Source of the DNA: Tetrapyrgos nigripes
Taxonomy: Eukaryota; Basidiomycota; Agaricomycetes; Agaricales; Campanellaceae
Length of the DNA: 64,000 nucleotides
Reading direction: 5' to 3'
Assembly (NCBI GenBank): GCA_013368315.1
Contig: JAACJM010000004.1
Coordinates: forward strand, 1 to 64,000
The notes below the pieces were generated by a model that saw nothing but the letters and a program-made list of their open reading frames with translations, had not been told where the DNA came from and made no database searches. Numbering within the stretch: the first letter of the stretch is position 1; every line of letters starts with the position of its first letter. Both the position numbers and the translations under genes were made by a program. Positions 1 to 10,934 of the stretch are shown piece by piece.

Positions 1-3000
1 TGGGATGTGGAGAATGGCTAGTTTGTCAAAAAGGATCTCTCAACTATCAGAGGCTACCTGAAGTTTTGCAAGCGTGGGGATGTTGGATGCTCCGAAGACC
101 ATAACAATTATGCAGTGCCATTGATCATCGCTGAATTGAACGGGATCCACTCCACATTAGCTCGTTTCTGCAGATGTGCGTCAGGAGGATCCCAATGGGA
201 CCAGTTATTTGTTGTGGACATATTCCCCGCCACACTGGAAGCACCAGCAATGGCTTTCAGTTTTGAGTGCCTGGGACATTTCAACATCCTCACCATGACA
301 TCCAGGAAAGCCACATACAACTATTGCCTTTATTTGCAACGTATTACTGACAATAAGTCCCCAGGTAATGTTTCGGTGAGTATCAGGCTTTTAGTCTGCA
401 GTTCAGTTCTAATTTTGTGCTTCATAGGACGTTTACGACAATTTCCTAATCATAACGAGAGTATGGCAGACATTGATCATAGAGAAGTGGCTTGGGCAGG
501 GACATGGCATTGATGAACTGTTATCCCGCTGTCCCAAAGGCAATGTCGTTCTTTACTGTCCCATGTGCAACGAATGAGGTGTGAATATTGAGGAGGATTG
601 TGACAATGACCTGGACATTCTGAAGTGAGTACTCTTCTGTTCTATCACAGTGCACCTGGGCTGATTTCTCCCTCTAAGACATCTCAATCAGAACAAGAAT
701 ACCACTGATGGCAACTTTCAGGTGAACCATTATGCCAAAAATCGCGATTCCAATGACAGGTCCTTCTTCCAGGGACGGTCATTCTTTCCATCGCAGGAGG
801 AAGTCAATGAATATGAGAGTACAGTGCTCCAACTGCAATCATTGAAGGTATGTGGGGCTCCATGCTTCCAGAGCACCAGCTGATAAACAAATGCTTAATA
901 GCACAAACCGGACTGCAGGTGGATCAAAGCTATCGTGAAGCAGAACTTGAAAAAGTTCAGAGGGATGAATATAATGGGTATTCTCTCTCGCTAATGTGAT
1001 CATGTATTTGTTGAAGCCATGACCAATCTAACAGCAGGTGAACAGTAAGACTCAAGCCAACTCATGCAGTCAGACATTTTGCTGATTCTCCACGTCCAGG
1101 TTCGCAACCACTGATCTTTGTCATGCGAAAGCAGAACGTCTGCAACCCCTCCTTCCAGGTGAGAAGCAAATTGACAAGATGTACAGTTACAATGCCACGT
1201 GTGCGTATTGCATTCATTTCAAGGCGAGGATGAAGAAGCGCTGCCCTACTGTCTATGAGGCTGTCAAGAACGTGAGATTTTGTATTCCTATTGTCCATGT
1301 CGAGAATCACCTATACGGCTACGTTTACAAGCCCAACGTTGGAAGATTTCCCACCAAGACAGCAGAGATGGTGTGGCCAGAACTGAATCAGATAGGAGGG
1401 GCTACCAGGCAGATGACACATGGGCAATGAGAAGATACTATCATCTTTCATTTGAGTTACTGGAATTTCTGTAAACAGAATAATTGTGGTAAGTCCCACT
1501 CCCAGTGATTGTCTCCAGACATGATCTAAAACTTTTCTTCAGTGAGGACATTATACAGTGATCTTGTCGCTGCCATACAAATGTACCAAGAGCATTGGGA
1601 CTATTTATGACTGTTTGCGAAGCTCTGGGAAAAGGGAAGGTGAACGAGTACAACCAGATGGATCACTCACCAATGCTTGATCCAAACAACAAAAAGATAT
1701 TGCACTCTGTGTACGTGCATGACCAGTCTAAAGGTCAGCTATATCATCTCAATTTGCAAGCAAGAAGAATATTGACCAGTTGAAAACTCCTATGCAAACT
1801 CAGCTTCTAGAGTCATTAAAACGCTCTACCGATACCAAGCAGTGTGGAATAACACTCCAGAATGTTGGTGATATTGTGACATTCTTAATGGAAGGGATTA
1901 CGATCCAAGAACTTCAGTGAGCCCATCATGCCATTCTCTTCAGTCTGTATGTCTCAATATGTTCTTTTAGACAACCACTATGTTGACAAGTCACCTCGGC
2001 AAAATCGAAGAACTACATTACCAAAGAGTCCGAGCACACTGAGAAGTTGAAGCTGGAGAAGGAGTGGGAGAAGCTTGATGAGCGCATCTCGATGTGGCAA
2101 GAAGCCCAGGCTACCATCATGCCTATATGCAGGGAATATGTCAACACAGAACAAGAAATTGTTTCTGCCTTCTGACTTCACAGCTAAAGACAGGGAACGA
2201 CTGGGGTTGGAACCATTGGCAGAGGAGGAAGCCTGTCTCCATGAGGCCTATGGAACAGACCTCATTTCTCACTTGCAGTACATTTCCCAAATCCTCAGTG
2301 CATTGCACCATCAGAACGTCATCCACAATCGAGGTCAAGATCAGCATATGAAGGCATCAAAAGTTCTCAAGACTCAGCAAGACCTATGATTTAACAAGCT
2401 TGAGGACTACAGTCATAACTGTAAAGCTTTGGAGAAATTGGGAAAGCTGGACGCAACTTTCTTTCCTGAGCTGCAGCTTAAGGACTGTTACCACAAATCT
2501 TCTGAAGACAAACAGCGAGTTGGAGACTCATGAAATCTAGATGGAAAGTTATGGATATCCAGTGCACAACATCACAACATCCCAGACCCTAGTGCTGCAC
2601 AAGCAATTGCTGTCTTGGAGGAACATGAGGACAGTCTTCCTCTTAGTCAAGTTTCCATGCTAATTGCCTGCATAGCTGTAGGAACCCAGAGTTCCTGAAG
2701 GGCCAGTGAGTAAAATTTTCATGGTGCAACACTGGTTCAATGGCTGAGCAACTACTTTAGTGAAGCAGAAAGCTCCGGCTGTATCACCCAGGAAGATGAA
2801 GAGCTCAAAAGAAAAGGAGAAGGCCTTGGAAGAGCTGGCCGAGCAGGAGGATGAGCCTTTGGAGGATGACCAAGGTGATGGGCTACTGTGGAGAGTCTAT
2901 CCAAGAGCAGACTTCACAGATGAACAGACGGATGAGTTTATTGAAGAGAGTAAGTCATGTATCATGTTATCATACTTTCTCGACAGCTGACCTTTTCGAC

Positions 3001-3330
3001 ATAGACAAGAAAGTTCAATTTTTCCATGACGACGCCATGATGGAAAGGTGGCAGGAGCAAGTTGAGATCAAGCACACCAAGTTTCATCATGCCATCAGGG
3101 CCTTTGGCAAGTACTCAGAAGTCTGGAACAACCTGGCCAAGACTTGGGGAGATAAATGCAAACCTGGTCATGTGGCGTATGTGTGAAAGCAGGCTGCCAT
3201 GTACACTGTCCTCAAGAATGAATGCCAGAACTTGTTCGAAATCGCAGCTACAATCAACGCTGGGCTGAGGGTCATCCCTGAAGGGAAAAAACTATCTGAT
3301 CAGGTCATTACCTTCTGTCAAAAGGGAAGA
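1..3330 (+). pseudogene. KDZ (Kyakuja-Dileera-Zisupton) transposase remnant with CxC2 cysteine cluster
   Basis: Decayed transposase of the fungal KDZ class, cut by the left window edge. The segment at about 110-360 matches the CxC2 cluster found upstream of these transposases: a 'GIH...FCRC' stretch, then 'FPATLEAP', 'FNILT' and 'LQRITDN'. An intron fits about 365-427. A CPMC pair follows near 560. The region 1160-1480 matches the RNase H-like core, with 'ELNQIGGATRQMTHG' and 'SYWNF'. The position where the family has SYD reads SYN, so I infer that a catalytic Asp is lost. The tail (3040-3330) resembles the family's C-terminal helical region ('MERWQEQVEI'). Several stops and frame changes are present; one stop is TGA at 575-577. 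Family assignment is from remembered motifs; confidence is good for the class and low for exact exons. Confidence 0.75.
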
Positions 3331-3389
3331 AAGTGATTCCCGATGATAACAAGGTAAGCAAACAAGTGACTGTCCTCCTGGTTCAGTGG

Positions 3390-3901
3390 ACTGACTGAAG
3401 CTTGGTAGTGAACATCCCCCCTTCATTGACCCCACCAATACTATTCCTCTGATTGATGATGACTTGGGTTACAAGAACAATGAGGGTGAGGAAGATAGAG
3501 AAGTTCAGGATGTTGAGAGTGACACGAGCAGTGACAACAGGGATGACTTGGAGACTGATGATGAACAAGTGATTGGTGAATCAGGAATGAGAGACAAATG
3601 GGAAAGAGATGCTGGAGACTCTGATGAAGACAACACCAGACTCCATAAGTGGAAAAATGCTGGGAATAGTGATGGAACCTCAGAAACAGAAGCAAGATGT
3701 TCTTCACATTGCAGTGGTCAGGGATTGGGTAGGGAGCAGGGACAGGGAGGTGATAGTGATGGGGATGGTATTGGGACCAGTACTGGCAACGATGGCTTGT
3801 TGGGATTGAAAGAGGATCTTTTTTGGGACAATGGTGGACGTGAGCAGGGTAGAAGATGGGGTAGAGGTCTCAGTAGAGGTCATGGTAGCAGAAAGATATA
3901 G
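3390..3901 (+). other. Acidic then Gly/Arg-rich low-complexity reading frame downstream of KDZ remnant
   Basis: An open frame running to a stop at 3899-3901. It begins with an acidic part rich in D, E and S (about 3464-3640), then becomes Gly-rich, and ends with an RG-like tail ('GRGLSRGHGSRKI'). KDZ transposases often end in an acidic or low-complexity tail, so this may be the end of the same decayed gene. No domain is recognised. Confidence 0.4.
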
Positions 3902-4705
3902 GGAGAGGAGAAAGGTGGTTGGTCATCATTCTATCCTCAACCACATCCCAACCCCAACCAGCTCATGTCGACATCGAAAGTCAAACCTCTACCTCTACCT
4001 CTTCCATACATCCCTACAGAACCCAACCAAAAATCTTTCATAATGGCCACCTCCAGAAAATCTAACAGCTCCAAAGACCAGGTGCTCCCACCTCAATGTC
4101 AAGGCAAAGCCATGCACCCCATCAAACCACCTCTCTCCTCTACCCCTCTCCACAGATATATACACCCTCATTGGGATTGCGGCACTCTTAACAGTGTATT
4201 ACTGTTACCGCACAATTCAGTGGAAAACAGTAGGTGGATGGTGAAATTTGGCGATGGGGGTTAGGCCGGAGATGTTGCATCATCATCATTTGGAGAAGTC
4301 ATCTGAAGGGAAAGGTTCTAAAGGAAAAGGAGGAGATGCAGAAGGTACCATGGAGAGTGAAATCAACAAGCTGGTGTTGGCGCTTGGGTTACCTTCAAAC
4401 AATTTAGCCAAGGCTATAGCGAGTAGTGAGACGAGAGACAAGAGGTGTGGTCAACGAAGCACTTTGTTTGTTGTTGCAAAGTTTGCATGTGTCCTTGGTG
4501 GACTTGCTGCAACAAGCAACTTCACCCAGTCATTCTCCTCATCCATCCATTCTTCTTCTTCGCCATTTAGACTTTACTATCTCTGGGGCCTCCCAAAATT
4601 TCACAGGCTTTGGGGACAACAATGGCAGCACTTTCTGTCCAATGCTCTCAATGACCCATATCCCAGTTCCATCCTGACAGAAGCCTTCAAGCGCTATCCA
4701 GAGGC
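3902..4705 (+). other. Degraded coding fragments with one possible membrane segment, interrupted by the hAT insertion
   Basis: The sequence at about 4153-4212 reads as a hydrophobic stretch ('LIGIAALLTVYYCYRTIQ') that could be one membrane segment. A charged Lys/Gly-rich and acidic stretch follows (4290-4420), with 'EINKLVLALGL'. This looks like pieces of a small membrane-anchored protein gene, but no single frame carries it and no family is recognised. The hAT element inserted at 4706-4713 cuts the frame that reads 'EAFKRYPEAFQ'. Confidence 0.25.
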
Positions 4706-4713
4706 ATTCCAAC
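4706..4713. repeat. Left 8-bp target-site duplication of the hAT element
   Basis: ATTCCAAC, identical to 9844-9851 on the other side of the element. Confidence 0.95.
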
Positions 4714-4724
4714 TAGTGTTGCGG

Positions 4725-4860
4725 ATGGCTGGCTTGACTCCGGCTAAGCCGTTGAGCCGAGCCAATGTCAAGCCAAGCCAAGCCAGCCGAATTAATGATG
4801 GCTCACGCGGCTTGCCTCTGGCTCGCTCGGGGCTAGGCGCCTCTAAGCCACCACTTCATC
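4725..4860. repeat. Left subterminal repeat array of the hAT element
   Basis: Clustered copies of AGCC-type words such as GAGCCGAGCC and AAGCCAAGCC, and the related GGCTTG/GGCTCG in both orientations, lie directly inside the TIR. The same words recur inside the right TIR (about 9720-9830). In hAT elements such subterminal repeats are usually transposase-binding sites; that role is inferred here. Confidence 0.7.
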
Positions 4861-5299
4861 CAGACCACATACGACACAGCAACCAGTGTTTATGTAGTTT
4901 TATAAGAAGAATGTATGTTCAGAGGTAAACTAGGTATCTATAGTTGAGGCGATAGAGCCAAAAAAATCAGATCAAGTTCGGATTTGCTGTTTCTAGCTAG
5001 GCCTGTGAGAAACATCAAATATTCACGTGGTGTCATCGATCGTCGTTGGCTTTTTGACACGTCATTCCATGCTTTCCCCATTCCCTGAGGTCAAATCCTT
5101 ACAGTGACCTTGGGGGACTGATTCTTCACAATAAAGACAATGGATAATATCCATACACTACAAGCAGCCTCAAATGACTCTCTCTAACGTTGCCTTGCCT
5201 GTCATTTTCTGGTGTATCAAGCACCACTCAGCTAAAACATTACATTCTATCAAATGTGTTCACTCTGGATGCTCTCTCCATTTGCTGTACTTCCTCTTT

Positions 5300-5720
5300 G
5301 GTCATTGCCAACTAGATTGATGACCTCACCAAGACAGACCCTAGCCGCCTGCGGATGCTGCTTGTCATTGACAAGCAGATAAAGGTCATTTCGGACAGTG
5401 ATGTAGGTAAGTTTTCTCCTCGTTTTGATCCAGAATCTCAAATCTGATTGGTCTTGAGTCACCAGTATCAATTTGTCGGAGAATGGAGCTCTTCATTGAG
5501 GCATGCGAGGTGAAGGGGGTGATATCTTTCGACTTCTTTGCATGCGAGATGGTGTAAATGTAGGTAATTCTCTTCTTACTTGCGTTTGAAATACTAAATG
5601 TTTAAATGTGCGAGAAGCTGTAGGGATTGGCTCAGTGTCATCAATGGTCTGTCTCCGTTGTCAATGACGCATCCAGCTTTATTTTTGGCAATGACTGGCC
5701 ATGTCAGTAGGTAAGTTGGC
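5300..5720 (+). other. Possible accessory coding fragment upstream of the hAT transposase
   Basis: Spliced-looking open stretches occur on the transposase strand. One (about 5316-5406) encodes 'SRLRMLLVIDKQIKVISDSD'. The next, after a plausible intron, encodes 'MELFIEACEVKGVISFDFFA' (about 5482-5541). A third, near 5625-5710, encodes 'LSVINGLSPLSMTHPALF'. These read like a real protein rather than random sequence. I could not join them cleanly and do not know the product. It could be a second gene of the transposon or an older gene captured by it. Confidence 0.35.
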
Positions 5721-5802
5721 CGTCTTGCTTCATAACACGTTTTAGAGATATAATCTGAGCTTTTCGACAGAAGCTCTATACTCTACACATTCATCCCCTT
5801 TC

Positions 5803-8800
5803 ATGCCACCGAAAAAGAAAGCAGACAAGCAAGTAACTTTCACAGATGCAGGTATGGCTCTGGCTTTCTCTCTCTCGTGTTCTTCACTCAATTATCATTT
5901 TGATTCACACCCACAGATGCCAACTCGACAGATCCTCTTCAAGACAGTCAACCTCGTTGTCGGAAAGCGACCCGAACACGGAAAGCCGCAAGTTCTACCA
6001 CCGTTGCCAATAATGGTTCATTTTTATTCCATTTTGGCTTTCCGTCTCCAGGCTCATTTTATTTTCCAGGCGAAGAACCTCAAGTAGTACCCAGCCGCAA
6101 GAGGACCACAACGAAGACGACTTGAAAGACAAGGCAAAAGGATGCTGACAGAGTGGCTGATCCTCCAGGTACGTGATACATTATTGATTTATATGAGCAT
6201 TCAGTACAATATTCATTGGACGTATTCACAGAACATCCTCAACCATTGGACCAGACCAATGATGACAATCTATTCTTCAATCCTCAGACTCCAGTACATG
6301 TCATTCCCAACGAACATTCCTTACGGCAATCCCTACGTACCCCTCAAACTCCTCGACGAAATCCATCACCAGTCACTCCCCGATGAAATCAATCACCTGT
6401 TACTCCCCTACCTCGGGCCCAGGGTTGTTGGCCACAGCCCGTTTCCACTGTCGATAATGACGGTGTAGAGACAGATATTGAGGCTGGACTCGATCTGTTG
6501 TCGTTCATCAGTACTCCCCGTCGTCAAGTTGCCGGTAGCTCACATCAAACTCCTCATCGCAAAACTGCTGGTAGCTCACGCCAAACTCCTCGGCATCAAG
6601 CTTCTGCCCCTCGGCAGCCAGCTACTCCTCGTTCTAACATCCGTCTCCATCCTTCGGATGTCGCATCACCTGTATTTACAACACCCCGCTCCGGACCACA
6701 TGCGATCAACCAGAAGAAGACACCAACAAAGAAGAAGAAGAGGCGTGCTGATGATGTTTGGCTGTTCTATGAAGATCTAGGACGAAGTGGCCATCGTTGT
6801 AAACTGTGCATGTACGTTATCTTTCTTATCTTCAAATATTGCTATTCATGACATGGACACTTTAGTGCACGCAATGCCTCAGAGCGGGAGACAGCAGTGT
6901 ACAGCACAAACACTGCTAGTGGCATCCTATGCAGGCATCTGTTCACCTGCCATGTGGAGGACTGGGTCGACCTCTGTGATCAAGAAGGTGTCGACATTAC
7001 AGCACAAGAGGCACAAGCAGCTGTTGCTGAGTATCGTGCTGGTGCTGGAGCGAGTCCTTCTGAGCACGTTCCTCGCCTAGCTTTCTCAGCAGAGGCATTC
7101 ATTGATGCTATCTGTGCGTTTATTGCTGTGGATAGTCAGGTAAGGATCTTTCATCATTCTCGTTAAACTCATTTCTCATGCTTATTTCTCTAGTCAATTA
7201 ACGTCATTGAGAATCCTCAACTTCGAGCCATCTTTATGATGTTGCGAAGCGGTCTGAGAGACTCTGATATCCCCCATCGGGACAAGATTCGGAGCCGTAT
7301 CATGCAGCTGTGGGAGGATCAATTAGTTCATTTGAAGGAGGATCTTTTGGTATGTTTGTTTTTTCTTCTCTTGTTTGCCATCTCTGATTATGTTCGCATT
7401 ATCTTCAGGCTGCCTTAGGACGAATTAGTACTACCATGGACCTATGGACTGATCCCAACCTCGTGCCGTACATGTGTGTCACAGCACACTGGATCCAGGG
7501 AAAGAAAGCCCCAGGCTCAGACAAGTTCGCTCTGACGTTACGTGCTGAGCTTATTGGTTTTCACCGAGTACCAGGACGACATGATGGAGAGCATATTGCA
7601 CGAGCCTATCTTTATGTTCTGGATCGGGTTGGAATAACTGAAAAGGTATGTTCTAACTTCTTTTCACATTTTGTATGCCATCCATGAATCCTTACACAAT
7701 TTACAAAGCTCGGCTACACCACAATGGATAATGCCAGCAATAATGACACCTGTATGCAGTTCGTTGAGACTGAGTTGCTTATACGCAACATTGATTTTGA
7801 TGCAACAGAACAACGGGTTCGGTATGCCAGTTCCATTTGTCTGTTAGCTCTTCATTCACGTTTCATGGCTGCATACAGATGTTTTCCACACATTACCAAT
7901 CGTGCATGCAAAGCAGTGCTCACAGCTTTGACTGATACCAAGCTTGCTGACGATTCAGCAGCAGATTACGATCCGAATGCAGAGTTTTCTAATAGGGATA
8001 TCATTGCAATTGTGCGGACACTCGTTCGGAAGGTACATCCCACTTGTTATCTATCCTGGTATATATATTTACATATACTCAATCATTCATATTCTAGATT
8101 CGCGCATCCCACCTGCGTCGAAAGCATTTTTCAGATTGTCTTCATGCAGAGAAGATGAAAGATTATCAGCTCATTCGTGATGTCGACATTAGATGGGGAT
8201 CCACAGCTTTGATGATAGATCATGCAAGGCTCTTAAAGCCAGTATGTGATTTCTGCTTTCATCACTTTTTCGTGACGATGTCTTACTGACGGCCGCTCTT
8301 TTTAGGCCATCAAGCGGTTCCTGGCTCATCCGGAATTCAAGGAGCTTCGCAGATATTATTTGACAGAAATTGATTGGGCAACACTGGACCGGTACTCGGA
8401 AATACTGGCTGTAAGTTGTTTCCTCTCCCTCATGTCCATTTTTGCACTAACGCCAAGCGGTCATGTATGTTAGGTACCATTAAGATTTCAGCATGTGTTA
8501 TCTGGAGAGAAGACCCCAACACTTTGTTTTGTTCTCCCAGCTTTCGAAGCCATGATCGAGAAGTGGAGAGCACTGTGGGATACTATTCCCCAGTTCTCAG
8601 ATGCTATCAATGCAGGCATTGAGAAGCTCCTCGGCTACATTGACCGTCTCAATGAGTCAAATGTTTATACTCTTGCTATGAGTACGTCCTTTTCCATCCC
8701 TTTGTTTATCTCATTTATAGGCAAATAGTATTAGTCCTCAATCCTGTGATGAAGCTACGTTGGCTAGAACACTACCATCCAGATATGGTGGCAGATGCTC

Positions 8801-9542
8801 GGCAACTGTTCCGAGACAAGGTGATCATCAATTTTTAACACTTTGATTGTTCTGATCTTTGCTTCAGCTTGCAGACTATTACATTGATCTCAACACAAAT
8901 GACCAGTCGACAGCTCCAGCAGCTCCTATTTCTGCTCCCACTCTGTCAAGATCAACATTGTGGAACCCTAGCTGGGCTGATGAGTTGCTCGGACTTGCTC
9001 CATTGAAGGACCCGTCAACATCGGCTCGGAAAAAGGCTACATTGCAGCAAGAGATTGATGTTTATCTCTCTGGGGAGCTAGAAGATGCGAGAGGTCTTGA
9101 TCTCATCAAATGGTGGGAGGTATGCTCCTACCAATTTTTTTGTTTCATCTCGGAGATCTCACTCATAATTATTTAGGAAAATCAACTCCGGTTCCCTACT
9201 CTCTTTCGCCTCACTTTGGACATTCTTCCTATACAGGGCTCTTCGGTACCTTCTGAACGTGTATTCTCCTCAGCTGGAGAGGACACCACAAAGAGGCATA
9301 GTCGGATGCGTCATGAGCTAATGGAAGCATTGCAGATGCTGAAATTTTCACTGAAGCGAGGTACACCGATCAACTTTACGGTTGGGATGAAGGCGGAGGA
9401 GGAGATTGATCGGCTTTTGGTGCTGTTAGCAGAAAAAGACGAAGCGTTGGAAGATAAAAATGTACGCCTTCAAGATATTTTATCCATGTTAGACAGTAAG
9501 TACTTGCTAGAGGAGAACCTTTCTGATGCAAAAGACGAGTAG
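5803..9542 (+). pseudogene. hAT-family transposase, near-intact, two premature TGA codons
   Basis: Multi-exon transposase with about 14 short introns. Consistent exons run 5803-5851, 5917-~6170, ~6232-6811, 6866-7139, 7194-7349, 7409-7645, 7709-7821, 7879-8032, 8098-8241, 8306-8410, 8474-8681, 8729-8820, 8868-9119 and 9177-9542, with the reading frame kept across each junction. A BED-type zinc finger has 'CKLC' at the 3' end of the third exon and 'RHLFTCH' in the next. The RNase H-like core shows 'TTMDLWTD' (7430s), 'TTMDNASNN' (7720s) and 'RWGS' (8190s). The C-terminal hAT dimerisation motif 'PSERVFSSAGE' is near 9250. Only two stops break it, TGA at 6123-6125 and 6384-6386, both in the Pro/Arg-rich linker before the zinc finger and both consistent with CGA to TGA. 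The start ATG opens a basic N terminus (MPPKKKADK). It would act in the nucleus on the TIRs of this element. Confidence 0.88.
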
Positions 9543-9714
9543 ACACTTCACATTTGTACTACAGTTAATTATATTCACTAATTCTCACAAATAACGCAGT
9601 TAAGCCTCTTCTCTATGTTGTTCGTGCTCACTTTACATTGTTTTCTCATTCTACACTGCAGTGGACATTGTGATTACAGATCAAGTTAAGCGGCACTAGA
9701 CGCCGTCATTTGTA

Positions 9715-9828
9715 AGTTGGCTTAGCTGGCTTGAGCTATAAAAAGCCGGTATTAACAGCTCCGAAGCTGAGCCATAGCTATTTTTAAGCCAAGCCGCAAC
9801 GAGCCGAGCCAGAGTCAGCCGTAGCAAA
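9715..9828. repeat. Right subterminal repeat array of the hAT element
   Basis: Holds TTAGCTGGCTTGAGC, AAGCCAAGCC, GAGCCGAGCC and related words matching the left subterminal array. Likely transposase-binding sites by analogy with other hAT elements. Confidence 0.65.
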
Positions 9829-9843
9829 CCATCCGCAACACTA

Positions 9844-9851
9844 ATTCCAAC
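9844..9851. repeat. Right 8-bp target-site duplication of the hAT element
   Basis: ATTCCAAC, identical to 4706-4713. Confidence 0.95.
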
Positions 9852-10118
9852 AAATCATCCACTTCTCATTGTAGTACATCTTTTCACAGGTATACTGCAA
9901 CTCCCTGTCCAATGCATGCATAGCACTGGATGGCACCTCAGTCCTCATGACTGGGAGTTTCATCACTACACTCTGTGAGGGTTTGATGACTCCCTGATCA
10001 TGACTTTGACGATAGAACTTGGCTTGAGGAAGAAGGACGACTGAGTTTTCCACTATAAGAAGCATCATAGGCAATTTTATGTGAGGAATCATGTTGAGGT
10101 AAGGAATTCATTCTAATG
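9852..10118. other. Right flank of the hAT insertion, no recognised gene
   Basis: Continues the sequence interrupted by the hAT element. An open minus-strand frame at 9841-10092 has no recognisable motif. Nothing further can be supported. Confidence 0.3.
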
Positions 10119-10189
10119 CTAGAAACAGCTTGTATGAGATTTCAGTAACTTCAGCAATGTCATGGCATTGTTTCTTGGGCGGGATGGTT

Positions 10190-10618
10190 GATCAGGACTT
10201 TTAGCAGGAGATTGACCAAGGGTTGACCAAGGTTGACCAGGTCTTTCAGCAGTTTTTCTTCGCTCGTCTTTTTTGCACTTTGGGAGGCTGACCAAGGGTT
10301 GACCAAGGTTGATCGGGTCTTTTAGCAGTTTTTCTTTGCTCTTGTCTTTTTTGCACTTTGGGAGGTTGACCAAGGGTTGACCAAGGTTGATCAGGTCTTT
10401 CAGCAGTTTTTCTTCGCTCTCGTCTTCTTTTCTCCCCGGGAGGTTGACCAGGGCTTTTGGCAGAGTTTCTGCACTCTCAACTTCCTTTCTGCCTGGGAGG
10501 TTGACCAAGGCTTGACCAAGGTTGACCAGGGCTTTTGATGCATTTTCTTCATTCTCGTCATTCTCGTCTTCTTGTCTGTCTGGGAGGTTGACCAAGGCTT
10601 GACCAACATTGACCAAGG
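10190..10618 (-). repeat. Minisatellite, about 78-81-bp units built on TTGACCAAGG
   Basis: About five imperfect units, each with one or two copies of GGTTGACCAAGG followed by a CTTTTAGCAG..TTTTTCTTCGCTC segment and a TTTGGGAGG end. On the minus strand the unit length keeps a frame open, giving a 26-27-residue repeat of the type 'LVNLGQALVNLP' plus an acidic/lysine spacer (10119-10616). It may once have been a repeat protein, but no start context or flanking exons support a gene. Confidence 0.8.
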
Positions 10619-10763
10619 AGTGCAGTAGTGTTCTATGTATTTTTGTTCATTTAGACTAGTTATAAAACAATGTGTATTATATCTAATGACACTTTACAAT
10701 GTATATACCACCTATACTGGATGAGTCCAAACTTGGTCAACATTGAGGTGCCGAAATTCTTGT

Positions 10764-10934
10764 AAAGAGCCTACTCTGACTGATCAAATGTAGCTACAGT
10801 TTCAGAATGGGGCTAAGCAGAGTCGAGAAAAAAATGTCAGTGCGGGCCACTGTATACAGCGGCAGGTACAACACCTCATCCCATTGCACAAAATGCAATA
10901 GACTCTGAAGAGGTAGATGTGGGTCATGGACTGG
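10764..10934. repeat. Dispersed ~0.3-kb repeat, copy 1, left part
   Basis: Matches 54358-54530 closely ('AAAGAGCCTACTCTGACTG' at the start, 'CTGTATACAGCGGCAG' inside). The copy is interrupted at 10934 and resumes at 12668. Element class is unknown. Confidence 0.8.

Larger units (their letters stand above)
4714..9843 (+). mobile_element. Complete hAT DNA transposon (5130 bp) with TIRs and 8-bp target duplication
   Basis: The ends are perfect 15-bp terminal inverted repeats (TAGTGTTGCGGATGG at 4714-4728 and its complement at 9829-9843). They are flanked by an identical 8-bp direct repeat, ATTCCAAC (4706-4713 and 9844-9851). An 8-bp duplication is the hallmark of hAT elements. The interior carries an intron-rich hAT transposase gene on the same strand. 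Removing the element and one duplication gives a continuous sequence, so the insertion site is clear. The TIRs are intact, so the element could still be mobilised in trans, but its own transposase carries two in-frame stops. Confidence 0.95.
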
